In this document: piece by piece, positions 1 through 9,216 of the stretch
Layout: each line of letters starts with the position of its first letter
Numbering within the stretch: the stretch's first letter is position 1
Origin: Mycobacterium intermedium
Lineage (GTDB): Bacteria > Actinomycetota > Actinomycetes > Mycobacteriales > Mycobacteriaceae
Length of the DNA stretch: 46,235 nucleotides
Direction: 5' to 3'
Assembly: GCF_002086275.1 (NCBI RefSeq)
Contig: NZ_MVHT01000050.1
Location: 1 to 46,235 of the forward strand
Position numbers and translations under genes: made by a program
The notes under the pieces: generated by a model
Databases searched by the model: none
The model's input: only the letters and a program-made list of their open reading frames with translations
Told to the model about the DNA's origin: nothing

Positions 1-70
1 AAAACTGCGGGAGACAACAACAGATTGACACCCGCGGCGATCGCCAACTGGGAATCCTGGGTCCGCAGAC
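1..70 (-). repeat. Exact copy of a ppsA ketosynthase segment at the window edge
   Basis: Bases 1-70 are identical to 3526-3595. On the minus strand both read a ketosynthase stretch (about residues 287-309 of PpsA, including AIAAGVNLLL). After base 70 there is one mismatch, six shared bases (CTGGCA), then the sequence departs into the plus-strand ppsA fragment. The copy is either the KS of a neighbouring pps module or a repeat of this same gene created by assembly overlap. Confidence 0.9.
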
Positions 71-1618
71 CCTGGCAACACACCCGACACTGGCTCACCA
101 CCAAGCGTCCGAACAGCGTCGCTGGATCGGCACCGCAGCGGGGAACACTGCTCGGCCAGCGCACCGACGTGGTGTCGAATCCGCCCTCGCACCTGTGGCA
201 GGCGCGGCTGGGCCCAGACTCCAGGCCATACCCGGGCCGGCATCGGTTCCACGGCACAGAGGTGGTCCCGGCATCTGTCGTGTTGCACACGATGCTCTGT
301 GCCGCAGCGGAATTAGGCTTCTCGGGGCTTTCCGACGTCCGGTTCGAGCAACCCGTTTTCCTCACCCAACCGCGGGTGGTGCAGGTCTTTGCCGACGGAC
401 AATCAATCAGCCTGGCCTCGAGCCCGGCTACCGATACGCCGCCGGACTCGTGGACGCGACACGCTGTCGCCCAGCTCGCATCGACCTCGACGGTGGCCGC
501 GGGCTCGACCGACTCCGACATCGCATCCACTGGGCTCCCGAACGGTCACAGCGAACCGATCCCCGATGTGGCAGACCTGCTCGCATTGCGTGGCGTCGAC
601 GGCGTGGCCTTCCAGTGGTCCCTGGCTTCGTGGCGAACAACACCGAGCCTCACCACTCTGGCGGCCACGGTCGCGCTTCCCGATGCATTGCCCGACGGAT
701 CCGTCGGGCCACTGCTCGACGCCGCGGTCCTCGTCGGCGCTCTCGCTGACGTCAGTGATACGCGCTTGTACGTGCCGGCGAGCATCGCGCATGTGGCAGT
801 GACCGACCTGGAGAGCGTCGGAGCGGCATCGCGAGGCTCACTGACGGTGCAGCGCAACACTTCCGACGCCGACGGCGTGACCGTCGACGTCACCGTCGCG
901 CCTCGTGGTGGAGCACCGTTGGCGTCGATCCGGTCCCTGCGGTATCGCGCGTTGGACTTGGCTGACACCCAGCTGGCCCAAACATCAACCGATGCAAGGA
1001 AGTTCGTACACACCATCGATTGGCAGCCGCGGACAGATCCGGCCGGTGCGCAGGTCGACCCGGCGTCCGTTGTCGTGGTCGAGTCTGGCTTTGCACTGAA
1101 CGAGGTGTCCGAGGCGCGCTATGTCGTGTACCGGGCTCCGGCACAGGCCGATTCACCACCCGAGACGGACGTGGAGTACGCGGTCCGGGTCGCCGCCGAA
1201 GTTACCGCCTTGGTGCGCGCGCTGGCGCAGCGGGATCCGCAGCAACCCGCGTCACTGTGGATCCTCACGCGCGAGGTCCACGAGTCGGTGTCGCCCGACG
1301 GCCTGCGGCAGAGCTTCCTGTGGGGATTGGCCGGCGTCATCGCCGCCGAGCACCCCGAATTGTGGGGCGGCTTGATTGATCTCGCGGCCGATGACGAATT
1401 GGACGAGGCGCTGCTGGGCGCGCCCAGCAAGTCGATCCTGGTGGTGCGGGACGGGGAGGTCCTCGCCCCCTCGCTGGCGCCGATCAGCGGCCCGCCTGCG
1501 CGGGCGCCGCTGCACTGCAGGCCCGACGCGGCCTATCTGATCACTGGCGGCCTGGGCGCCCTCGGTGTGTTGATGGCGGGCTGGCTGGTGGACCGCGGCG
1601 CCCGTCGGCTGGTGTTGA
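71..1618 (+). pseudogene. ppsA: Inverted internal fragment of ppsA (post-AT linker to start of ketoreductase)
   Basis: An open plus-strand frame encodes a type I polyketide synthase segment without its own start or stop. It resembles what follows the AT domain in mycobacterial PpsA as I remember it: a linker with WQHTRHW, a segment with LLGQRTD and SHLWQARLG, then SFLWGLAGVIAAEHPELWGG, and the first ketoreductase nucleotide-binding motif LITGGLGALG near 1533-1562. Similarity ends at RRLVL (about 1603-1617), where the catalytic ketoreductase should continue. The piece has the opposite orientation to the ACP-KS-AT part of ppsA next door and seems to be its missing middle. Its frame stays open to 2094, but from 1619 that is only antisense of the AT domain. 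It cannot make a functional enzyme here. Confidence 0.85.
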
Positions 1619-4451
1619 GGTTGGTGTGGAAGGTGATGGTGTCGTCGGTATCGCGTTGCAGCGTCCCGATGCTCGTGTACTTGGTCCCGTGCTGGGCGGT
1701 GTGCAGCGTGTCGATGATGGCCTGGGTCAGCAGCGGGTGGGCGCTGATCTCGATGAAGGTGTGGTGGGCGGTTTCGGCGCCGCCGGCCCGGGCGATCGCC
1801 TGCTGGAAATGGACCGGGTTGCGCATGTTGGTGGCCCAGTGCTCGGCGTCGAAGGTCGGGGTGCGGTCGAAGTCGTCATACGTGGTGGAGATGATCGGAA
1901 TCGTCGGGTTGCACGGCGACAGATCCGCGAGTTCCGAACGCATCGCCGGCTGCAGCGCATCCATGGCCGGATTGTGCGGTGCCACTTCGATGTTGACGCG
2001 GCTGGCGAAGCGGTCCCGGGCGCGGACCCGGGCGATCAACTCGTCGATCTGCTCGGTGGGCCCGGAAATCACCGTCTGCCGGGGCGAGTTGTAGATCCCC
2101 AGCGTCACCTGCGGGTAGTCGGCGATCAGCGCCTCGGTGGCGGCCGCATCAAGCTCGAGCAGGGCCATGCCGCCCTTGCCGGACAGCGGCGCCATCAGCC
2201 GGGACCTGGTCGCGGTCACCCGCAACCCCTCCGCCGGGGTCAATGCCCCGGCCACCACGGCGGCAGCCACCTCGCCCATCGAGTGACCGATGACCAGATC
2301 GGGGTGTACCCCGTACGAACGCCACAACCCGGTCAGTGCGAGCTGCATGCCGATCAGGCCGAGCTGGATCTGCTCGATGCCGACCAGCTCCTTGCCGCCG
2401 GCCAGCACGTCGTAGAGCGAGAAGCCGGCCTCGGCGACGAAGATCGGATCCAGTTCATCGACCATGCCGGCGAAAGCAGGCTCGTCGGCAAGCAATTGAC
2501 GGCCCATGCCGGGCCATTGCGATCCGCGGCCGGAGTAGACGAACACCGTGCCCGGCCCCGGTTCGCCGTCTCGCGGGCCCACCACGCCGGGCGCGTGTTG
2601 GCCGGCGGCCAGCGCTCGTAGTCCGGCGACGGCCTGCGCGCGGTCTCGCGCCACGACGGTGCCGAACAATGCCTGCCGCGACCGGTGGTGATTGACAGTG
2701 TGGGCGACGTCGGCAAGCTCCACGTCGGCGCCCGCCCCCTCCATCCAGTCGGCCAGTACGCCGGCCGTCGCGGCCACTCGTTGCCGTGTCTTGCCGGCAA
2801 TCACCAGGGTGGACAGCGTGGCTGGCGCAGCCGGTTCCCGGTCTGGCTGGGTTGCCCCGAACGCCTCCTGACCCTGTTCGATCACCACGTGGGCGTTGGT
2901 ACCGCCGAATCCGAACGACGACACACCGGCGCGCCTGGGGTGGCCGGTTTCTGGCCAATCCATCTGCGCGTCAACGACTTTCAAGCGCAAGTCATTGAAC
3001 GGTATGTGCGGGTTGGGGCTCTGGAAGCGTTGGTTCGGCGGAATCTGGCCGCGCTGCACGGCCAGCACCGTCTTGATGAAGCCCGCAATTCCGGCCGCCG
3101 CTTCGGTGTGGCCGAGGTTGGTCTTGACGGCTCCGATGAGCAGGGGAGCGTCTTGTGGACGTCCCCGGCCCAGTACGGTGCCGAGGGCCCGGGCTTCGAT
3201 CGGGTCGCCCAACAGGGTTCCGGTTCCGTGGGCTTCGACGTAGTCGACCTCGTTGGGTTGCATCCCCGCGTTGGTGTAGGCGGCGCGCAGTACGGCCATT
3301 TGGGCCGCGGGATTCGGCGCCATCAGCCCGTTGGATCGTCCGTCCTGGTTTACGGCCGACCCGCAGATGACCGCCAACACTCGATCGCCGTCGCGCTGGG
3401 CGTCGGTGAGGCGCTTGAGCACCACCACCCCGGCGCCCTCGCCGCGAACAAAACCGTCGGCCGCCGCGTCGAACGCGCGGCAAGCACCCGTCGGCGACAA
3501 CGCGCCGACTTGGTCGAAGCCGCGAAAAACTGCGGGAGACAACAACAGATTGACACCCGCGGCGATCGCCAACTGGGAATCCTGGGTCCGCAGACTCTGG
3601 CAGGCCAGGTGGATGGCCACCAACGACGACGAGCACGCGGTGTCGACTGCCACCGAGGGACCGCGCAGGTCAAGGAAATACGACAGACGGTTGGCGATGA
3701 TGCTCATCGCGCCACCGGTATTGCTCCAGCTGTCGACTTGCGACAGTTCGGTGGCCGCGATCGCGCCGTATTCGCTCAGGCAGGATCCGGCGAAGACCCC
3801 GGTCTGTGAGCGTCGCAGCGAGCTGGGCGGAATCCCCGCGTGCTCCAATGCTTCCCAGGCCACTTCCAACAGCAGGCGCTGCTGCGGGTCCATCTTGTCG
3901 GCTTCGCTGGCGGAGATCTCGAAGAACTCCGCGTCGAACGCGTCGATGTCGGACAGGAACGACCCCCACCGGGTGGTGCGAGCGAGTACCGCCGCTTCCT
4001 CCGGGGACCCGCCCTCGAACGGCTGCCAGCGCTCGGCCGGGACCTGCCCGATCGAGGAACGGCGTTCACACAGGAAATCCCACAACGCATCTGGACCGTT
4101 GATCCCGCCCGGGAAGCGGCACCCCATCCCAATGACGGCGATCGGCTCTTCGAGTGAGCTACGCGTCGGACGTTTCTGTGCGGCTTCGGATGCCGGATCC
4201 GGTTCGGGCGCCGTGAGGTAGGCGGCCAGGGCGTTGATCGTGGGGTGTTCCCAGAAGTCGATCGGAGACACGGGTTTGCCCAACAGCTCTGACAGCTCGC
4301 CGGACAGCACCACCGCGTCGCGGGAGCTGACACCGAGGTCGGCCAGTGACAGGCTGGGGTCGACCTCATCCGGCGTACAGCCGATGTTGGTCACCAAGTA
4401 GTCGATCAGCCAATGGCGAAGGTCAGCTTCGTCATTGATGCTGGCCGTCAT
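1533..4451 (-). CDS. ppsA: Phthiocerol synthesis polyketide synthase PpsA, 5' part (ACP-KS-AT), interrupted
   Basis: PpsA takes the acyl chain activated by FadD26 and does the first extension in phthiocerol assembly. The order seen is an N-terminal acyl carrier domain (about 10-82, LGVSSRD holding the phosphopantetheine serine), a ketosynthase (about 103-525, Cys273 in DTACSSS, His408 in EAHGTGT, His448 in KTNLGHTE) and an acyltransferase (about 635-930, Ser724 in GHSMGE). An N-terminal carrier domain fits a synthase loaded by a fatty acyl-AMP ligase. The start overlaps the fadD26 stop as ATGA, so the two are translationally coupled. PpsA is normally near 1,876 residues with KR and a second ACP. 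Here real homology stops near 1614 (TNLN), and the last 26 or so residues are antisense of the inverted fragment. The gene is broken in this sequence, whether by rearrangement or misassembly. Confidence 0.9.
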   Translation of the reverse strand: MTASINDEADLRHWLIDYLVTNIGCTPDEVDPSLSLADLGVSSRDAVVLSGELSELLGKPVSPIDFWEHPTINALAAYLTAPEPDPASEAAQKRPTRSSLEEPIAVIGMGCRFPGGINGPDALWDFLCERRSSIGQVPAERWQPFEGGSPEEAAVLARTTRWGSFLSDIDAFDAEFFEISASEADKMDPQQRLLLEVAWEALEHAGIPPSSLRRSQTGVFAGSCLSEYGAIAATELSQVDSWSNTGGAMSIIANRLSYFLDLRGPSVAVDTACSSSLVAIHLACQSLRTQDSQLAIAAGVNLLLSPAVFRGFDQVGALSPTGACRAFDAAADGFVRGEGAGVVVLKRLTDAQRDGDRVLAVICGSAVNQDGRSNGLMAPNPAAQMAVLRAAYTNAGMQPNEVDYVEAHGTGTLLGDPIEARALGTVLGRGRPQDAPLLIGAVKTNLGHTEAAAGIAGFIKTVLAVQRGQIPPNQRFQSPNPHIPFNDLRLKVVDAQMDWPETGHPRRAGVSSFGFGGTNAHVVIEQGQEAFGATQPDREPAAPATLSTLVIAGKTRQRVAATAGVLADWMEGAGADVELADVAHTVNHHRSRQALFGTVVARDRAQAVAGLRALAAGQHAPGVVGPRDGEPGPGTVFVYSGRGSQWPGMGRQLLADEPAFAGMVDELDPIFVAEAGFSLYDVLAGGKELVGIEQIQLGLIGMQLALTGLWRSYGVHPDLVIGHSMGEVAAAVVAGALTPAEGLRVTATRSRLMAPLSGKGGMALLELDAAATEALIADYPQVTLGIYNSPRQTVISGPTEQIDELIARVRARDRFASRVNIEVAPHNPAMDALQPAMRSELADLSPCNPTIPIISTTYDDFDRTPTFDAEHWATNMRNPVHFQQAIARAGGAETAHHTFIEISAHPLLTQAIIDTLHTAQHGTKYTSIGTLQRDTDDTITFHTNLNTSRRAPRSTSQPAINTPRAPRPPVIR

Positions 4452-6196
4452 ACGCTCACGTCCAGGCGTTTGAACCCATCGCTTTGATAACGCTCGACGC
4501 AGGCTGAACGCCGGATCTTGCCGCTCGTGGTAATCGGGATGGAGCCGGGCGACACCAGCACCAAGTCGGCCACCCGCAGACTGTGTGACTTCGAAATCGC
4601 GTGCGTGACTTCCCGCTTCACCGTGCGGAGGGTGTGCTCGGTCTCTTCGGCCGAAGCGCCGCGCCGCTTCAGCTCGATGATGGCCACCAGTTGCTCGGTG
4701 ATGTGATCGGGCACCGAGATCGCGGCCACCCGTCCGCCGGTGATCTCCTGGATCGTGGCCTCGATGTCGTCGGGGTAGTGGTTGCGCCCGTCCACGATGA
4801 GCAAGTCCTTGATGCGACCCATGATGAACAGCTCGCCGTTGGACATGACGCCGAGGTCACCGGTCCGCAGCCACGGGCCCTCGGGAGTGCCCGGCACCCG
4901 GTCGACCAGCTTCGCGTTGAAGACGCGTGCGGTCTGCTCGGGCTTGCGCCAGTAACCCATGGCCACATGGTCGCCGTGCACCCATATCTCACCGACGGTT
5001 CCCGGCGAGTTCTCCACCATGGTTTCCGGGTCGACGATGCGTACCGCCGACGGGTCGGGAGAGCCGTAGCTGATCAGCTCGGTACCGACCGTGCCTTCGG
5101 TGCACGGTCTGGCCTGACCGGCCGCCAGGTGCTCGTAGTCGAAACGGACCGTCCGGGGCGGAGTGCCAGGCTCGGGCGCCGCGACGTACAGGGTGGCTTC
5201 GGCCAAACCGTAAGAGGGGCGTACCACCGACGGGTTGAGGTTGAATTTGGCGAAGCGCTCCGTGAAACGCCGCACCGTCGCGGCATGAATCCGCTCGCTG
5301 CCGCTGACGATTCCCACCACGTCGCCGAGGTCGAGCCCCTCCATGTCCTCGTCGGACGTCCGGCGCACCGCCAATTCGAAAGCGAAATTCGGTGCTGCGG
5401 AAAAGCTCGATCCGGTGGTGGCCAATAGTTGCATCCAGCACGCCGGACGGCGCAGGAACGACATCGGGCTCAGCAACACCGCGCGTCGTCCGGCCACCAT
5501 GGGCGCACAGATGCCGAGGATCAAACCCATGTCGTGGAACAGCGGCAGCCACGAGACCACGGACCCGTCCGGGATCTTTGCGAGATCGCCGAAGTACCCG
5601 TACAGGCTCTGCGTCACATTGGCGAGCACGTTCTTGTGCGAAACAATCACACCGGCCGGTGTACGCGTCGAACCCGACGTGTACTGCAGATAAGCCGCCC
5701 CGGATGACAGTTTCGGCAACTCGGCCGACTGAGGTGGTGCGTCCAAGTCGAGCAGGTCGACTTCAATGACGGTCGGGGCCGGCTGTCCGTTCTGCGCGCA
5801 CGCATACTTTGTTACGTCGCCGACCACAGATGACGTCGTGAGAATGGCAACCGGTGTGGAATCACGCAGTACCGCCGAAACGCGATCGTCGTGAATACCG
5901 TATTGCGGAGTGGAGAGCGGGACCGCAATGAACCCGGCTTGCAGCGCCCCGAGAAATGAAACGATGTATTCCAGGCCCTGCGGCGCCAAAATCGCCACCC
6001 GGTCGCCGGGAACGCCGCAGAGTTTGAGTTCTTCGGCGATGATGCAGGCGCGACCGTAGACCTGCGCCCAGGTCAGGCTCTCAGCAAAGCCATCAGGGTC
6101 GATACCGTAGTCGAGGAAGGTGAACGCGGTGGTGTCGGCCTGCTGCTCAGCCCGTCGCTTCAGCAAAGCGGGAATGGATGAGTCGGTCACCGGCAT
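4448..6196 (-). CDS. fadD26: Long-chain fatty acyl-AMP ligase FadD26
   Basis: This 582-residue protein activates long-chain fatty acids as acyl-adenylates and passes them to the PpsA acyl carrier domain, rather than to CoA, for PDIM synthesis. Visible signatures are the adenylate-forming P-loop YTSGSTRTPAG (about 172-182), the RPSYGLAEATLYV region, TGDLG, the hinge GRIKDLLIVDGRNHYPDDIE, and a C-terminal TTSGKIRR with the adenylation lysine. Length and sequence agree closely with the M. tuberculosis protein (583 residues) as I remember it. The start has an AAGGGGAG ribosome site at 6206-6213. It is first gene of the fadD26-ppsA operon, with a four-base overlap into ppsA. It appears intact. Confidence 0.96.
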   Translation of the reverse strand: MPVTDSSIPALLKRRAEQQADTTAFTFLDYGIDPDGFAESLTWAQVYGRACIIAEELKLCGVPGDRVAILAPQGLEYIVSFLGALQAGFIAVPLSTPQYGIHDDRVSAVLRDSTPVAILTTSSVVGDVTKYACAQNGQPAPTVIEVDLLDLDAPPQSAELPKLSSGAAYLQYTSGSTRTPAGVIVSHKNVLANVTQSLYGYFGDLAKIPDGSVVSWLPLFHDMGLILGICAPMVAGRRAVLLSPMSFLRRPACWMQLLATTGSSFSAAPNFAFELAVRRTSDEDMEGLDLGDVVGIVSGSERIHAATVRRFTERFAKFNLNPSVVRPSYGLAEATLYVAAPEPGTPPRTVRFDYEHLAAGQARPCTEGTVGTELISYGSPDPSAVRIVDPETMVENSPGTVGEIWVHGDHVAMGYWRKPEQTARVFNAKLVDRVPGTPEGPWLRTGDLGVMSNGELFIMGRIKDLLIVDGRNHYPDDIEATIQEITGGRVAAISVPDHITEQLVAIIELKRRGASAEETEHTLRTVKREVTHAISKSHSLRVADLVLVSPGSIPITTSGKIRRSACVERYQSDGFKRLDVSV

Positions 6197-6881
6197 CGCG
6201 CTGTACTCCCCTTCGGTTGGTGCAGGGTTGTGCTGAGGTGTACACCTGGTGGACCGCCCGTCTCATCGCCGGCAGGGCTTCCAATCACTGCGAAGCTGCC
6301 GGTCTGAGCTGACCAGACTGTTCTGCCGGTTCCGGAGGTGCTTCAGGCGAAACACCTCGTCGTGCCGCCAGATGACCGCCCCTAGACTAACCCCGTTTCC
6401 CCTTATAAGTAGTCCGTGTAATAAAGGAAATCATTTACTGCGCCGGAAGGGTGCAGTATTGACAGAATCCACATCCTTCCCACAGCCGCCGACAATGCGA
6501 TGCCGCGATGTGTCGGTGGGTGGGAGCCGGGTCTTGGCGCTTTTACCAGGCATTTCGTCGCATTCTTCCGTAATTGGTGTGTTCCGTGGTGCCGCAGTGA
6601 CAGGTGATTCCCAGGGTGCCCGTGAGGCACATTTCTGGGACGCTGGTGCCAGCTGTTTGGCACTGGCGTCCCGTTGTGATCAGGCTAACACTGGCCACCG
6701 ACAAGCAGGTCGGGCCTGCCCGGGAAGGGGCCTAGCGAACATTTTGCTGCCCACGTCGCGCCGCCTCGCGGGTGATTCCCCGCCCCTCTGGGTGCAGCCG
6801 ACCGAGACAGGTTGGGCGGCCAGGACCCCGCTTGCCGCCAGGCGGCCTCAGGTCGGCGCCTCGCCACCTGGCTAACTCGTG
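6197..6881. other. Noncoding gap between tesA and fadD26, probable PDIM operon promoter region
   Basis: These 685 bases hold no convincing gene. Open frames on either strand show arginine- and serine-rich compositions with no domain. An AT-richer patch at about 6400-6440 (TTATAAG, TAATAAAGG) stands out and may hold the fadD26 promoter on the minus strand, but I cannot pick -35 and -10 boxes with confidence. In M. tuberculosis the PDIM promoter lies upstream of fadD26 and a small hypothetical gene (Rv2929) is annotated here. I see no clear counterpart. Confidence 0.5.
6206..6213 (-). promoter_or_regulatory. Ribosome binding site of fadD26
   Basis: AAGGGGAG on the minus strand lies nine bases before the ATG at 6196, supporting that start. 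Confidence 0.75.
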
Positions 6882-7601
6882 TCATGGGTGCGGGAGGATG
6901 CGGTCCTCGATTTCTCCTACCAGTTCCGGCAAATGGTTGTTGAGATAAAAGTGGTCGCCGGGGAACTCGCGGAGCGAGAACTCGGCCGTCGTCCGGTCGC
7001 GCCACGGCTCCATGTCGTCGCGGCCGGCAATCCAGTCCTTGTCGCCGATGAAGGCATAGATCGGACAGGTCAGCTTGGTTTCCGGCGGGCAGGTGTAGCC
7101 GGCGATCGCGCGCACGGCCCGTAGCGTCGGCAGGATTCCCACCCGGAACTCTTCGTCGGCGAAGAAGTCTGGGCTGGTCCCGGTCATGCGGGCGACCAAG
7201 TCCAGCATTTCGTCATCGGTGAAGCCTTTTAATTGCTTGTACTTTACGTACCCCGGCGCCGAACAGGCCGACACAAAAAGTCCCAAATTGCGGTGTCCCG
7301 CGGCCTGAAATCTCAGCGCCACTTCGAAAGCGACCGTTCCGCCCATGCTGTGTCCGAAAAACGCGACGGGAACGTCCCGCCGCGCGGTGGGCTTCATCAT
7401 CGCAAAGATATCGTCGGCAAGGCCGGGGATGCTTTCCAGCGGCGGCAATCCGGAGCGTTCGCTTTGGCCGGGATATTGCACCGCGACACGCTTTACATCG
7501 CCAGAGAACTCGCGAGAAAACTGCACATAATCTTTCGCCGTTCCGCCGGCGTGGGGAAAGATATACAGCGTCGGCGCAGTCACGTTTCCATCGCTAGTCA
7601 T
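6882..7601 (-). CDS. tesA: Type II thioesterase TesA
   Basis: An alpha/beta-hydrolase thioesterase (239 residues) needed for PDIM and phenolic glycolipid synthesis, thought to release or proofread chains on the Pps synthases. It has the oxyanion region IFPHAGG (14-20), the nucleophile Ser85 in GHSMGG, an Asp in FIGDKDW and the catalytic His near 217 in GDHFYLN. It lies upstream of fadD26 on the same strand, as in M. tuberculosis. The ATG at 7601 follows an 11-bp tandem repeat and has no good ribosome site. In-frame TGA upstream prevents a longer N-terminus, so the protein is somewhat shorter at the N-terminus than the roughly 261-residue M. tuberculosis form I recall. Confidence 0.95.
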   Translation of the reverse strand: MTSDGNVTAPTLYIFPHAGGTAKDYVQFSREFSGDVKRVAVQYPGQSERSGLPPLESIPGLADDIFAMMKPTARRDVPVAFFGHSMGGTVAFEVALRFQAAGHRNLGLFVSACSAPGYVKYKQLKGFTDDEMLDLVARMTGTSPDFFADEEFRVGILPTLRAVRAIAGYTCPPETKLTCPIYAFIGDKDWIAGRDDMEPWRDRTTAEFSLREFPGDHFYLNNHLPELVGEIEDRILPHP

Positions 7602-7621
7602 CGGTATTCAATCGGTATTCA
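7600..7621. repeat. Tandem 11-bp repeat at the tesA start
   Basis: ATCGGTATTCA occurs twice in direct tandem (7600-7610 and 7611-7621) and overlaps the tesA start codon. It contributes an in-frame TGA just upstream of the ATG on the minus strand. Confidence 0.85.
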
Positions 7622-7844
7622 ATCGCTATCGCGGTTGTTCGAGCTCCGGTGCACCGAGCCACCATACCTGGGGTACGCGGCAGCCAACGCCGGCAACGGC
7701 CCGGCCAGGGGGCGATACGCTGTAGGCAAAGTGATCTGCGGGTGCTTGTGCCTGCTGAAATACAAAAACAAGAGCCGACACACCGGCGTCGCCACCGCCG
7801 TCACAGTCGTAACACCAGGCACACTGGTAACAACAAACGATGCC

Positions 7845-7850
7845 AGGAGG
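7845..7850 (+). promoter_or_regulatory. Ribosome binding site that decides the start of the SepIVA-type gene
   Basis: AGGAGG sits only two bases before an ATG at 7853 but eight before the GTG at 7859. The spacing favours the GTG, which also gives the 245-residue length known for this family. Confidence 0.7.
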
Positions 7851-7858
7851 GTATGGCC

Positions 7859-8596
7859 GTGTACCGAGTCTTTGAAGCGCTGGACGAGCTGAGTGCGATC
7901 GTCGAAGAAGCCCGCGGCGTGCCCATGACGGCGGGCTGTGTGGTGCCCCGGGGTGATGTGCTGGAGTTGATCGACGACATCAAAGACGCGATCCCGGGCG
8001 AGTTGGACGACGCCCAGGACGTTCTTGACGCTCGCGACTCGATGCTGCATGACGCCAAGACCCACGCCGACCAAATGGTGTCGTCGGCGACCACCGAGGC
8101 GGATTCGATCCTCAACCACGCCCGCGCGGAGGCTGACCGGCTGCTTTCGGACGCGAAGGCTCAGGCGGACCGCATGGTCAGTGAGGCGCGCCAGCACAGC
8201 GAGCGCATGGTCGCCGATGCCCGCGAGGAGGCGCTTCGCCTCGCCGCCTCGGCCAAGCGGGAGTACGAGGCCAGCGTCAGCCGGGCGCAGTCCGAATGCG
8301 ACCGGCTGATCGAGAACGGCAACATCTCCTACGAGAAGGCAGTTCAAGAGGGCATCAAGGAACAACAGCGCCTGGTGTCGCAAAACGAGGTGGTGCAGGC
8401 GGCAAACGCAGAAGCCACGCGGCTCATCGACACTGCGCACGCCGAGGCCGACCGGCTGCGTGGCGAGTGCGACATCTACGTCGACAACAAGCTCGCCGAG
8501 TTCGAAGAATTCCTCAACGGCACGCTTCGTTCCGTCGGCCGCGGCCGCCACCAGTTGCGCACCGCCGCCGGCACCCACGACTACGTGACGCGATAG
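7859..8596 (+). CDS. sepIVA: Septation protein SepIVA-type (DivIVA-domain coiled coil)
   Basis: A 245-residue cytoplasmic coiled-coil protein matching Rv2927c, a DivIVA-like factor of mycobacterial septation and growth. The N-terminus (YRVFEALDELSAIVEEARG) is the globular DivIVA-like part. From about residue 50 to 220 the sequence is heptad-rich with Ala, Glu, Asp and Arg (runs such as AHAEADRLRGECD), a long coiled coil. The GTG at 7859 is chosen over the ATG at 7853 from ribosome-site spacing and family length. It is transcribed away from tesA, and the 257 bases between them must hold both promoters. Essential in related species, so probably intact and functional. Confidence 0.93.
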   Translation: MYRVFEALDELSAIVEEARGVPMTAGCVVPRGDVLELIDDIKDAIPGELDDAQDVLDARDSMLHDAKTHADQMVSSATTEADSILNHARAEADRLLSDAKAQADRMVSEARQHSERMVADAREEALRLAASAKREYEASVSRAQSECDRLIENGNISYEKAVQEGIKEQQRLVSQNEVVQAANAEATRLIDTAHAEADRLRGECDIYVDNKLAEFEEFLNGTLRSVGRGRHQLRTAAGTHDYVTR

Positions 8597-8631
8597 TCCG
8601 ATCCCTGGCCGCCGCGCCGTAGGATTTCCCT

Positions 8632-9216
8632 ATGGCGAGGCAACACAGCCAGACAACACATCGACACCCAACCCGGCACCTGGCGATCGACGTCGCACGA
8701 TTGGGGCGCCGCCCAGGAGCGATGTTCACGGTGCACGACACCGTGGACAGCCCCGCACGCATCGGCGTCGAACTGATCGCGATCCAACGGGGTGCCCCGC
8801 TGGAGCGAGACCTGCGGGTGGAGTCGGTCTCCGAGGGCGTCCTGGTGACCGGGACGGTCGCAGCACCCACTGCCGGTGAGTGCAGCCGCTGCCTGAATCC
8901 CATCGAGGGACACGTGCGGGTGACGTTGACCGAGCTGTTCGCCTACCCGGACAGCCTGACCGAGCGGACCACCGAAGACGACGAGGTCGGGCACGTCGTG
9001 GACCAAACCGTGGACCTGGAACAACCCATCATCGACGCCGTCGGCCTCGAACTGCCGTTTTCGCCGGTGTGCCGACCGGATTGCCAGGGGCTGTGCCCAC
9101 AGTGCGGCATCGCGCTCGACACCGAACCAGGCCATCAGCATGACCAGATCGACCCCAGGTGGGCCAAGCTGGCCCAAATGATCGAACCCGAGGGCCCCGA
9201 GCGGGGTGGCCGGTGA
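8632..9216 (+). CDS. DUF177 (YceD-family) protein
   Basis: A 194-residue DUF177/YceD protein (Rv2926c counterpart). Family members sit next to rpmF or rnc and are linked to 23S rRNA or large-subunit processing; the exact role here is unknown. Visible is the family's four-cysteine signature CRPDCQGLCPQC at about residues 149-160, plus an additional CSRC pair near residues 84-87, suggesting zinc binding. The stop overlaps the rnc start as GTGA, so the two are translationally coupled, in keeping with a shared rRNA maturation role. Confidence 0.9.
   Translation: MARQHSQTTHRHPTRHLAIDVARLGRRPGAMFTVHDTVDSPARIGVELIAIQRGAPLERDLRVESVSEGVLVTGTVAAPTAGECSRCLNPIEGHVRVTLTELFAYPDSLTERTTEDDEVGHVVDQTVDLEQPIIDAVGLELPFSPVCRPDCQGLCPQCGIALDTEPGHQHDQIDPRWAKLAQMIEPEGPERGGR

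Noticed and set aside
1626..2621. Long plus-strand open frame across the ppsA acyltransferase
   Set aside because: It is antisense of a clear AT domain, with no domain of its own. High GC makes long antisense frames common here.
6249..6875. 208-residue plus-strand frame between fadD26 and tesA
   Set aside because: Composition is Arg- and Ser-rich, no ribosome site or recognisable domain. I treat the gap as noncoding.
7619..8578. 319-residue minus-strand frame opposite the SepIVA-type gene
   Set aside because: It mirrors the codon pattern of a strongly conserved coiled-coil gene. Only its last residues recall the tesA extension.
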